This document shows positions 1 to 5,556 of a stretch of DNA of 5,770 bases, piece by piece. Location of the stretch: positions 1-5,770 of the forward strand of contig JAHEAS010000258.1 in NCBI GenBank assembly GCA_024642645.1, given 5' to 3'. The stretch comes from Saprospirales bacterium. GTDB taxonomy: Bacteria; Bacteroidota; Bacteroidia; Chitinophagales; Saprospiraceae. The number at the start of each line of letters is the position of its first letter. Within the stretch, counting starts at the first letter, position 1. Below the pieces are notes generated by a model that did not search any database, was not told the DNA's origin, and worked only from the letters and a program-made list of their open reading frames with translations. A program made the position numbers and the translations under genes.

Positions 1-49
1 AGTCCACCCGCATGATTGCTTTTTTGCCTTGAAAATTGATGTTTTTCAT
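1..49 (-). CDS. pgk: Phosphoglycerate kinase, N-terminal fragment (runs off the left edge)
   Basis: The minus strand from an ATG at 47-49 reads MKNINFQGKKAIMRVD and continues past the window edge. The GKKAxxRVD block is the standard start of phosphoglycerate kinase, where RVDFNVPL follows; the Asp of RVD is the family's conserved residue near the 3-phosphoglycerate site. The enzyme is cytosolic and transfers phosphate from 1,3-bisphosphoglycerate to ADP, the step directly after GAPDH. gap lies immediately upstream on the same strand, which strongly supports the call despite only 16 visible codons. The initial Met sits at the family's usual position. Another in-frame ATG four codons upstream (59-61, adding MTFS) lies inside a heptamer repeat and is less likely to be the start. 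No Shine-Dalgarno sequence is visible. The call rests on a short motif plus context, so it is firm but not absolute. Confidence 0.86.
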   Translation of the reverse strand, partial: MKNINFQGKKAIMRVD

Positions 50-56
50 AGAAAAA

Positions 57-123
57 GTCATTGGTCACTGGTCATTGGTCATTGGATGGAAAGCAGAACG
101 CCCAAATGACCAATACCCAATGG
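57..123. repeat. Tandem GTCATTG heptamers with a degenerate inverted copy, upstream of pgk
   Basis: Four head-to-tail 7-base units fill 57-84: GTCATTG, GTCACTG, GTCATTG, GTCATTG, so one unit has a single T-to-C change. After an 18-base spacer a degenerate inverted copy occupies about 102-123. ATTGGTCATT (74-83) and AATGACCAAT (105-114) are perfect complements, and weaker pairing is possible in other registers. In the pgk transcript the resulting hairpin would end about 7 bases before the start codon. The function is unknown. It may be a neutral intergenic repeat or a structured translation leader. Confidence 0.8.
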
Positions 124-136
124 CAAGTTTACAAAC

Positions 137-177
137 AAAAAAAGACACTACACTGGCCTTAAAAACCAGGTAGTGCC
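137..177 (-). terminator. Intrinsic terminator of gap
   Basis: Read on the minus strand, a stem forms between 166-177 and 144-156: CTGG/CCAG, then six perfect pairs (CACTAC/GTAGTG), one G-U pair and a closing G-C, with a single-base bulge at 152. The loop is 9 bases. Seven consecutive T follow (A at 137-143 on the plus strand). The hairpin starts about 22 bases after the gap stop codon. This is a textbook rho-independent terminator. It implies that most gap transcripts end here and that pgk is expressed by read-through or from its own promoter. Confidence 0.9.
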
Positions 178-199
178 TTCGTTTCATACTAATTCAATC

Positions 200-1201
200 T
201 TATCCCTGGTTGCCAGCCATTTCAGCCAAATCGGCTAGGCGGGCAGAGTAGCCTGCTTCGTTGTCGTACCAACCTACTACCCGGCAAGTACTTCCATTGG
301 CTTGTGTCAGACCTGCATCGAAGATGCTGGAGTGGGTATTCTTCACAATATCGCTAGACACAATTGGGTCGTTGCAATATTCGAGTATTCCCTTCAAATG
401 TCCCTTGGCTGCTTCTTCGAATTTGGCGTTGATTTCTTCTACGGTCGCAGCTTTTTTCAAAGTACAAACTAGGTCAGTCAATGAACCGGTAGCCACAGGC
501 ACCCGTAAAGAGTGCGCAGCGATTTTACCCTTCAAGTGCGGAGCAACGAGCACAACTGCTTTGGCGGCACCAGTGCTGGTAGGCACAATGTTTTGCGCAG
601 CAGCACGTGCACGGCGAAGGTCTTTGTGAGGACCATCCTGAATGTTTTGGTCGCTGGTGTAAGCATGGATGGTGTTCATGAAGAACTGCTCTACGCCAAA
701 AGCTTTGTCCAAAATGAGCACCAATGGCACCAAGCAGTTGGTGGTACAGCTAGCATTCGACATGATGAGGTCGGTCGGTTTCATGTCCTGATGGTTCGCC
801 CCGATTACGAAAGTTGGAACGTCATCGGCTTTTGGAGGTGCAGAGAGCACGACCCTTTTGGCACCAGCCTGGAGGTGAAGGCCAGCCTTCTCCTTGTCAA
901 GAAAAATGCCTGTGCACTCCAAAACGACATCAACTCCAAGCTCCTTCCAAGGAAGTTCTGCTGGGTTCCTGATGGCAGAGCCAAGGATTTTTTGTCCGTT
1001 GAAGTAGAGGTATTCGTCATCAGCAGATACTTCACCTTCGAATTTGCCCTGCATGGTGTCATACTTGAAAAGATGAGCAAGGGTTTGATTATCGGTGAGG
1101 TCGTTGATGGCCACCACTTGAACACCTGACTTTTTCAGCAAGTTTCTCATGGTAAGGCGGCCAATGCGGCCAAAACCGTTGATTGCAATTTTGATAGCCA
1201 T
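200..1201 (-). CDS. gap: Type I glyceraldehyde-3-phosphate dehydrogenase
   Basis: This cytosolic glycolytic enzyme oxidises glyceraldehyde-3-phosphate with NAD and phosphate to 1,3-bisphosphoglycerate. The 333-residue product has the usual family length. The Rossmann-type NAD domain opens with INGFGRIGR (residues 7-15), followed by INDLTD (32-37), whose Asp34-Leu35 pair fits NAD rather than NADP preference. The catalytic site is SNASCTTNC with Cys152 as nucleophile, and His179 in NTIHAYT is its activating base. The phosphate-site and C-terminal signatures are PTSTGAAKA (207-215) and WYDNEAGYS near the end. Translation starts at ATG 1199-1201, which gives the canonical MAIKIAINGFGRIG; no Shine-Dalgarno is visible. 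A terminator follows, then pgk on the same strand, matching the common glycolytic gap-pgk order. The gene appears intact, and overlapping plus-strand reading frames are shadows. Confidence 0.97.
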   Translation of the reverse strand: MAIKIAINGFGRIGRLTMRNLLKKSGVQVVAINDLTDNQTLAHLFKYDTMQGKFEGEVSADDEYLYFNGQKILGSAIRNPAELPWKELGVDVVLECTGIFLDKEKAGLHLQAGAKRVVLSAPPKADDVPTFVIGANHQDMKPTDLIMSNASCTTNCLVPLVLILDKAFGVEQFFMNTIHAYTSDQNIQDGPHKDLRRARAAAQNIVPTSTGAAKAVVLVAPHLKGKIAAHSLRVPVATGSLTDLVCTLKKAATVEEINAKFEEAAKGHLKGILEYCNDPIVSSDIVKNTHSSIFDAGLTQANGSTCRVVGWYDNEAGYSARLADLAEMAGNQG

Positions 1202-1267
1202 AGTTGGATACTGGTTTATGATTATTTTATGGTAAAGAAAGATTCTTGATAACTGTACAAGGCGAAA

Positions 1268-1336
1268 GCCAAAGCGCTTTCTGGATAATTTGGCAAGGTT
1301 CGGAACTTTTGCAGGCTGTTGGCTGGTTTTAGCCTG
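1268..1336 (-). other. Structured 5' leader of gap (stem-loops)
   Basis: If gap is transcribed from the -7 element at 1353-1360, its leader is about 145 bases. Two local stem-loops can form in it. CAGGCT (1312-1317) pairs with AGCCTG (1331-1336) across 13 bases; an alternative GGCT/AGCC hairpin (1321-1324 with 1331-1334) would exclude it. GCCAAA (1268-1273) pairs with TTTGGC (1289-1294), and the perfect palindrome AAAGCGCTTT (1271-1280) overlaps that stem. No T-run follows either hairpin, so they do not look like an attenuator. I recognise no riboswitch class. The pairings are visible; a function is inference. Confidence 0.4.
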
Positions 1337-1352
1337 AGTTTTTTAAGGTGCG

Positions 1353-1360
1353 CAAAGGTA
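1353..1360 (-). promoter_or_regulatory. Candidate -7 element of the gap promoter
   Basis: CAAAGGTA on the plus strand reads TACCTTTG on the minus strand, a perfect match to the Bacteroidota TAnnTTTG element. It is the only such match on the minus strand between gap and the tRNA. The -33 region is poor: the nearest candidate is ATG at 1382-1384 with 21-base spacing, where TTG would be expected. Transcription would start near 1346. A weak -33 beside palindromes (1361-1370 and 1378-1401) is compatible with an activator-dependent promoter, but that is inference. Confidence 0.5.
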
Positions 1361-1401
1361 AGCAGCTGCTGGTATTTATTGCATCCTTTTGGCAATGCAA
1401 T
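1361..1401. promoter_or_regulatory. Two palindromes in the gap promoter region, possible operators
   Basis: AGCAGCTGCT (1361-1370) is a perfect 10-base palindrome directly upstream of the gap -7 element. ATTGCAT (1378-1384) and ATGCAAT (1395-1401) form a 7-base inverted repeat, extendable by CC/GG inside it, sitting where the gap -33 box should be. Both lie between the divergent gap and tRNA promoters. They could be binding sites for a dimeric regulator; nothing in the window identifies one. Confidence 0.35.
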
Positions 1402-1432
1402 TCCCGCCAAAGAAAAAAAAGATCGCCTCGGC

Positions 1433-1462
1433 TTTGGTTTTTTGAAAACAGTCCTATCTTTG
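1433..1462 (+). promoter_or_regulatory. Promoter of the tRNA-Glu gene
   Basis: TTTG (1433-1436), an 18-base spacer and TATCTTTG (1455-1462) match the Bacteroidota consensus of a -33 TTTG with a -7 TAnnTTTG. An A-run at 1411-1420 just upstream could act as an UP-like element. Transcription would begin near 1469, about 30 bases before the mature tRNA. This is the best complete promoter in the window, as expected for a stable RNA gene. Confidence 0.8.
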
Positions 1463-1500
1463 CCCCGCTTTTGAAAGAAAGCATTATTGAAATAAAGTAC

Positions 1501-1573
1501 GCCCCGTTCGTCTAGGGGTCTAGGACGTCGCCCTTTCACGGCGGTAACACGGGTTCAAATCCCGTACGGGGTA
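1501..1573 (+). tRNA. tRNA-Glu (anticodon TTC)
   Basis: All cloverleaf parts can be drawn. The acceptor stem pairs 1501-1507 with 1566-1572; its first pair is G-U and the discriminator is A1573. The D arm begins at 1510 (GTC pairs with GAC). The anticodon stem is 1528-1532 with 1540-1544, with TTC at 1535-1537 in a 7-base loop. The T arm ACGGG/CCCGT flanks loop TTCAAAT. The anticodon arm closely matches that of bacterial tRNA-Glu, and TTC reads GAA and GAG. The 3' CCA is not encoded (ACT follows), so a CCA-adding enzyme is needed. The gene stands alone, with its own promoter and terminator, divergent from gap and convergent with sucC. Confidence 0.97.
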
Positions 1574-1581
1574 CTAAAGCA

Positions 1582-1616
1582 AAGCCCTTGCGACAGTTGT
1601 TGCAAGGGCTTTTTTA
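1582..1616 (+). terminator. Intrinsic terminator of the tRNA-Glu gene
   Basis: A perfect 10-base stem, AAGCCCTTGC (1582-1591) with GCAAGGGCTT (1602-1611), encloses a 10-base loop and runs into six T (1610-1615). It begins 8 bases after the tRNA. Read on the minus strand the hairpin is followed by a broken T-rich tract, so it may also stop sucC transcription with lower efficiency. Confidence 0.9.
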
Positions 1617-1630
1617 TTGTAGTCAAATAA

Positions 1631-1660
1631 CCGTTGACGAGGTTTTCGCTTCGCCAACGG
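1631..1660 (-). terminator. Possible sucC hairpin terminator
   Basis: CCGTTG (1631-1636) pairs with CAACGG (1655-1660). After one mismatch about four further pairs can form (1638-1641 with 1650-1653). It lies about 15 bases beyond the sucC stop on the minus strand. The tract that follows is TTATTTGACT, only moderately T-rich. It could act with the neighbouring tRNA terminator read in reverse. Confidence 0.45.
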
Positions 1661-1674
1661 CAGCTATTTTTCTA

Positions 1675-2880
1675 TCAAGCAGATAATACTTCCTTTACCT
1701 TATCGGCTGCTTCTTGCAGCAAAATGGCAGATTGCACTTTCAAGCCTGACTCGTCAATGATTTTTTTCGCCAAGTCGGCATTCGTTCCCTGCAGGCGCAC
1801 GATGATGGGAACGTTGATGTTGCCCATGTTTTTGTAAGCATCCACCACACCCTGTGCTACCCTATCGCAACGAACGATTCCACCAAAAATATTGATGAGA
1901 ATGGCCTTCACGGCTGGGTCTTTCAAGATGATGCGGAAAGCTTTCTCCACCCGCTGGGCATCGGCAGTGCCACCCACGTCAAGGAAGTTGGCAGGCTCAC
2001 CTCCGGAGAGCTTAATGATATCCATTGTCGCCATTGCCAACCCGGCACCGTTCACCATACAACCTACGTTGCCATCAAGTTTGACGTAGTTAAGGTCGTA
2101 TGATTTAGCCTCAACTTCTGTGGGGTCATCTTCAAGGGAATCGTGCATAGCTTCCAAGTCCGGATGCCGAAAAAGTGCATTTTCATCAAGGCTTACCTTG
2201 CTATCCACGGCAATGATTCGGTCATCGGCGGTTTTCAGCACTGGATTTATTTCAAAAAGCGAAGCATCTGAACCCAAGAAGGCAGCATAGAGTTGCTGCA
2301 CAAATTTCACCATGTTCTTGAATGCAGAACCGCTAAGGCCAAGGTTGAAGGCGATTTTGCGACACTGAAACGCTTGTAGCCCTAGTTCAGCGTCAATCCA
2401 CTCTGAATGCACAAGGTCAGGTGTTTCTGCAGCTACTTTTTCAATGTCCATTCCACCCTCTGTGGAGTAGATGATGACGTTGCACTTCTTTTCCCTGTCC
2501 ATCAAAATAGACATGTAGAATTCTGAGCAAGCATCGAAGTCAGGACGGTAGCTATCTTCGGCGATTAGCACTTTGCGCACCAATTTGCCTTCGCCATCCA
2601 TCCCGCCCGGGGTTTGTGGCGTTTTGAGCATCATACCAATGATGTTACCGGCATGCTCTTTCAGTTGGTCCAGGTTTTTGGCAATTTTTACACCGCCGCC
2701 TTTCCCCCTTCCTCCTGCATGGATTTGTGCTTTTACCACCACAAAATCAGTCCCTGTGGTTTCCCTGATTTTATTCCAAGCTTCTACAGCTTCCTCAACT
2801 GTGGTGGCCACAAAGCCATCTTGAATGGCAACACCAAATTTTTTCAGCAGTTCTTTTCCTTGATATTCGTGAAGATTCAT
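1675..2880 (-). CDS. sucC: Succinate-CoA ligase (ADP-forming type), beta subunit
   Basis: The product is the beta subunit of the TCA-cycle enzyme that interconverts succinyl-CoA and succinate with NTP formation; the partner alpha subunit, sucD, is not in the window. From ATG at 2878-2880 it is 401 residues, slightly longer than E. coli SucC. The start MNLHEYQGKELL is the canonical N-terminus, so an ATG nine codons upstream (2905-2907) is rejected. The N-terminal ATP-grasp domain shows AQIHAGGRGKGGGVK (51-65), FEINPV (209-214) and AVDSKVS (224-230), including the Glu, Asn and Asp expected at the metal-nucleotide site. The C-terminal CoA-ligase domain has GCMVNGAGLAM (273-283), EPANFLDVGGTA (295-306) and NIFGGIVRCD (330-339). 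Nucleotide preference, ADP or GDP, cannot be read from the sequence. The receptor gene ends 69 bases upstream on the same strand. Confidence 0.96.
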   Translation of the reverse strand: MNLHEYQGKELLKKFGVAIQDGFVATTVEEAVEAWNKIRETTGTDFVVVKAQIHAGGRGKGGGVKIAKNLDQLKEHAGNIIGMMLKTPQTPGGMDGEGKLVRKVLIAEDSYRPDFDACSEFYMSILMDREKKCNVIIYSTEGGMDIEKVAAETPDLVHSEWIDAELGLQAFQCRKIAFNLGLSGSAFKNMVKFVQQLYAAFLGSDASLFEINPVLKTADDRIIAVDSKVSLDENALFRHPDLEAMHDSLEDDPTEVEAKSYDLNYVKLDGNVGCMVNGAGLAMATMDIIKLSGGEPANFLDVGGTADAQRVEKAFRIILKDPAVKAILINIFGGIVRCDRVAQGVVDAYKNMGNINVPIIVRLQGTNADLAKKIIDESGLKVQSAILLQEAADKVKEVLSA

Positions 2881-2949
2881 TGCGTATGAATTTGAGGATT
2901 TGAGCATAGGGTATTTTTACAATGCCCCAATTCAAGTCCATATTTTATA

Positions 2950-5274
2950 TTAAAAGTTAAATGTAATGCCCAAGCTTGGCATGATTGGCAATTGATTGAT
3001 TCGTTTTGACCGTATCCTGTCAAAGTAGAAAATATTTTCCCGGTTGTACATATTGGAAGCACTGGCCACAACCTCTAAACTGGTGTACTTGCCAAATTTG
3101 AAAGTTCTTTTCAAAGAGCCGTCCATTCGATGGTAAAATGGCAAACGACCAGCATTGCGCTTGGTGTCCAGCACAACACCCAGGTCTCCATTGTTGGTGA
3201 GAGGGCTTGTGTTCAAACCGTTATCAAAGTTGGTGTTATCATAAAATCCTTGTGTGAGGGTAAACGGAAACCCGGAACCCATGTTCCAACGAAGAGCTGC
3301 TTCCCAATCACCCGTTTTTCCAAACTTGTAGGTTCCAAGAAGATTAACATTGTGCCTGCGGTCGAAGATGGTCGGGTAAATCTGCTCACCATCGTCACGG
3401 TCAACGTAAGCCAGCGAGTAAGTACCCCACAGATAGACTTTCTTGGTCTCGTATCGGAGAGTAAAGTCTATACCGTAAGCCTTGCCTTTTTCAGTGACAA
3501 AATTGGGGTCGGTGGGCGTAAGCTTGTTTCGGTTGATTTGAATGAGTTGGGTAAAGCCTTTATAATATGGCTCTACATTTAACTCCACATTTTTTGCTAA
3601 ATCAATTTCGGTTCCGAAAACGGCATGTACTGCTTTTTGTAAACGGTGCGGTGCTTCTTTGATGCTGTTTGGTAGCGTTACCCGCTCTTCTGGGCCGGTA
3701 AGGAAGCCAACAAATAGGTTTACGACGTCCAGCTCGTTTACGCTGCTTATCAGGTTTTGGGAGTAGTAACCACCTGCAGCTTTCAACCTAAATCCATCCG
3801 TCACATTATATTTCATGCCAAATCGGGGCTCAATGTTGGAAGTGGATTGCGAAGCATAAAATTGCGCACGTAGGCTTGGCTCCAAAATCAAATCGCCGAT
3901 TTTAGCTTTGTATTTCACAAAAGCACCAAGTTCAGTCGTGTTGTCGTTTTGGTTGATGGTGTTGCCTACATAATTGCGGAACTTAAATCTAGTGTCCAGT
4001 CCAATAATTTCAAAGCCGTATTTGATTTCATTGTGAAGCCCAAAATAGGTGAAATCAAGTTTCACATTGTAGTTGGAAATTCCGCTTGAACGTGGTTGCT
4101 CACCTGCTTCCTGCAATTCAATATTGTAATCTGAGTAGGCTACCGTGCCTCCGATGATGAGGTTTGAGTTTGGTGGAATGAGCGTAAAACTTGTTCCCCC
4201 TCCCACGTTTTGCCACCCAAGTTTAGCCACTCCGATATAGTTTACATCGTCGTTGAAATTAAACCCAAATAGGTTTAATTTACTTCCATTGGCAGCCATG
4301 AAAGAGATTTTTCCGTAAAAATCAGTGAATGAAAAAGGAAGCCGCTTGCGGTCTTTCTCAGAAAGCCCTTCTCCCGCAGCCGGATAAAAGGTCGTGTCCA
4401 CGGCGTAGGAATACAGCAGTGGTGAAGTCTCGTTAATATAACTGTGCTTGGCGGTAAAGATGAATGACGAGCTTCCTCCACCTTCTTCAAACTTCTTGAT
4501 TGGTCCCTCTAAAACCGCCTTGGCCTGAAAGGGATTTGCACTGACCAAGCCAGAAATGCGTTTCTTGTTGCCTTCCCTGGTTTTTAGGTCAACAACTGCT
4601 GAAACCCTACCCCCATATTCTGCATTGAAGCCTGCCGTCAATACGTCCACGGTTTTAATTATCTCTGTTTCAAATACTGAGTAAAAACCGATGCTGTGGA
4701 AAGGGTTGAAGATGGTCATGCCATCTAGCAGAATCCGGTTTTGGATGGGAGAACCTCCCCGGATATATATCTGGCCGCCTTGGTCTCCAGTAGAAATAAT
4801 ACCAGGAAGGACGGGCAGGTATTGTGCAATATCGGCTTGGCCTCCTGTTCCAGGCAATGCCTTTATTTGGTTGGCGGTCACAGTCACCTTTGAAATTGAA
4901 ACATCTGACCGGGCTTGTTCACGCCGGGAGGAAATTTCGACCGTACCCAGTTGAATGCTACTTTCGGCCAGCGTCACCTGTTGACTGCTGATGCCACCTT
5001 CCCTAATGGTGACTTTCACGGCAGTACTGTCATAACCAATTGATGAAACGACCATGGTATAAGTACCAACGGGGACATTGCCGATGCTAAAGAAGCCATC
5101 AACGTCTGTGTTTGTGCCAATGCTCGTACCTTGGAGCAACACGGTTCCGAACATAACGGGTTCCCCAGTATTCTTGTTCAAAACATTGCCCCGAAGAACG
5201 CCGCCCTTTTGAGCCAAAGCTGAGTAACTAACGAAAAGAGCAAGCGTGAAGGCTGCTAGTATTACTTTTTTCAT
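2950..5274 (-). CDS. TonB-dependent outer-membrane receptor with carboxypeptidase-D-like regulatory domain
   Basis: This is an energised outer-membrane uptake barrel of 774 residues; its substrate is unknown. Residues 1-21 are a Sec signal peptide: MKK, a hydrophobic core, then ALA before Gln22. Residues about 26-106 form a beta-sandwich of the CarboxypepD_reg-like type (GNVLNKNTGEPVMFGTVLLQ, DVDGFFSIGNVPVGTY). The plug domain, about 115-235, contains YIRGGSPIQNRILLDG (170-185) and NAEYGGRVSAVVDLKT. The remainder is rich in alternating aromatic strands and ends in Phe (GITFNF), as expected of a beta-barrel inserted by the BAM machinery. The start is ATG 5272-5274; a TTG four codons upstream would only add residues before the signal peptide. 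No SusD-like lipoprotein is adjacent, and the protein is shorter than typical SusC, so it is probably not a glycan SusC/D importer. No frameshift is seen. Confidence 0.92.
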   Translation of the reverse strand: MKKVILAAFTLALFVSYSALAQKGGVLRGNVLNKNTGEPVMFGTVLLQGTSIGTNTDVDGFFSIGNVPVGTYTMVVSSIGYDSTAVKVTIREGGISSQQVTLAESSIQLGTVEISSRREQARSDVSISKVTVTANQIKALPGTGGQADIAQYLPVLPGIISTGDQGGQIYIRGGSPIQNRILLDGMTIFNPFHSIGFYSVFETEIIKTVDVLTAGFNAEYGGRVSAVVDLKTREGNKKRISGLVSANPFQAKAVLEGPIKKFEEGGGSSSFIFTAKHSYINETSPLLYSYAVDTTFYPAAGEGLSEKDRKRLPFSFTDFYGKISFMAANGSKLNLFGFNFNDDVNYIGVAKLGWQNVGGGTSFTLIPPNSNLIIGGTVAYSDYNIELQEAGEQPRSSGISNYNVKLDFTYFGLHNEIKYGFEIIGLDTRFKFRNYVGNTINQNDNTTELGAFVKYKAKIGDLILEPSLRAQFYASQSTSNIEPRFGMKYNVTDGFRLKAAGGYYSQNLISSVNELDVVNLFVGFLTGPEERVTLPNSIKEAPHRLQKAVHAVFGTEIDLAKNVELNVEPYYKGFTQLIQINRNKLTPTDPNFVTEKGKAYGIDFTLRYETKKVYLWGTYSLAYVDRDDGEQIYPTIFDRRHNVNLLGTYKFGKTGDWEAALRWNMGSGFPFTLTQGFYDNTNFDNGLNTSPLTNNGDLGVVLDTKRNAGRLPFYHRMDGSLKRTFKFGKYTSLEVVASASNMYNRENIFYFDRIRSKRINQLPIMPSLGITFNF

Positions 5275-5300
5275 AACTAAATTCAAAGAATTTTGAAAGC

Positions 5301-5318
5301 TGCGGCGGTTTTACCGCA
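5301..5318 (-). other. Short hairpin at the 5' end of the receptor transcript
   Basis: GCGGT (5305-5309) and ACCGC (5313-5317) form a 5-base stem with a 3-base loop. An alternative is TGCGG (5301-5305) with CCGCA (5314-5318). It falls at or just after the transcription start predicted from the -7 element at 5328-5335, so it could protect the mRNA 5' end. No T-run follows it. A role is inference. Confidence 0.35.
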
Positions 5319-5327
5319 ATTCGGGCG

Positions 5328-5356
5328 CAAATATAAAAGGATAGTGCTGGAAGAAA
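5328..5356 (-). promoter_or_regulatory. Candidate promoter of the receptor gene
   Basis: CAAATATA (5328-5335) reads TATATTTG on the minus strand, a perfect TAnnTTTG. A TTTC at 5353-5356, one mismatch from TTTG, lies 17 bases upstream. The predicted start near 5321 gives a leader of about 47 bases. A second perfect -7 match, TAGTTTTG at 5387-5394, has a weaker -33 (TTC about 20 bases upstream) and is an alternative or additional start. Confidence 0.55.
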
Positions 5357-5480
5357 GGACTTCGGGATGTCAATTTCGTACTGGAGCAAAACTAGTTCGT
5401 TGAAATATCCGACAGAACATTGGGATTCCTCTGATTTATTAGCTTAAATGATTTTCTCTGTTGGCAAGTTGTTTAATGAA

Positions 5481-5533
5481 ATGAGTCGTCTCCCCTTTTC
5501 GAAATTGGTTTAGGAAAACAAAGGACGACTCAT
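5481..5533. repeat. Long-armed inverted repeat downstream of the protease gene
   Basis: ATGAGTCGTC (5481-5490) and GACGACTCAT (5524-5533) are perfect 10-base complements separated by 33 bases. Inside, TTTTC (5496-5500) can pair with GAAAA (5514-5518) after an internal loop. It begins 24 bases beyond the protease stop. On the minus strand only ATTTCATT follows, so a terminator role is weak. A mRNA 3'-end stabiliser or a protein-binding site is equally possible. Confidence 0.6.
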
Positions 5534-5556
5534 GTCTTTCGATGCCATTGTTAGCA

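Noticed and set aside
57..123. CRISPR-like array
   Set aside because: The units are 7 bases, contiguous and without spacers, so this is a simple tandem repeat.
512..1129. 205-codon open frame on the plus strand over gap
   Set aside because: It is antisense to a clear GAPDH gene and its translation shows no recognisable domain; long antisense frames are common opposite conserved genes.
1222..1539. 105-codon minus-strand frame crossing the tRNA
   Set aside because: It runs antisense through tRNA-Glu and through both promoters, and its composition is not protein-like. The non-coding explanation is far better.
2881..2907. Upstream ATG extending SucC by nine residues
   Set aside because: The extension LKSSNSYA has no counterpart in the family; MNLHEYQGKELL is the standard N-terminus.
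2877..3071. 64-codon minus-strand frame at the receptor/sucC junction
   Set aside because: It overlaps the receptor C-terminus in another frame and has no recognisable motif.
3130..3582. 150-codon plus-strand frame inside the receptor gene
   Set aside because: It is a shadow of the beta-barrel coding region, with no start signal or promoter and no family resemblance.
2950..5274. SusC-type glycan importer
   Set aside because: The length is well below typical SusC and no SusD-like gene is adjacent.
5275..5286. TTG start four codons upstream for the receptor
   Set aside because: The ATG at 5272-5274 gives a typical MKK signal-peptide start; the upstream codon is not ATG and adds nothing.
5367..5447. 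26-codon plus-strand small ORF (ATG to TAA)
   Set aside because: No promoter, homology or composition signal supports it, and it lies over the candidate receptor promoter region. A frame of this length is expected by chance.
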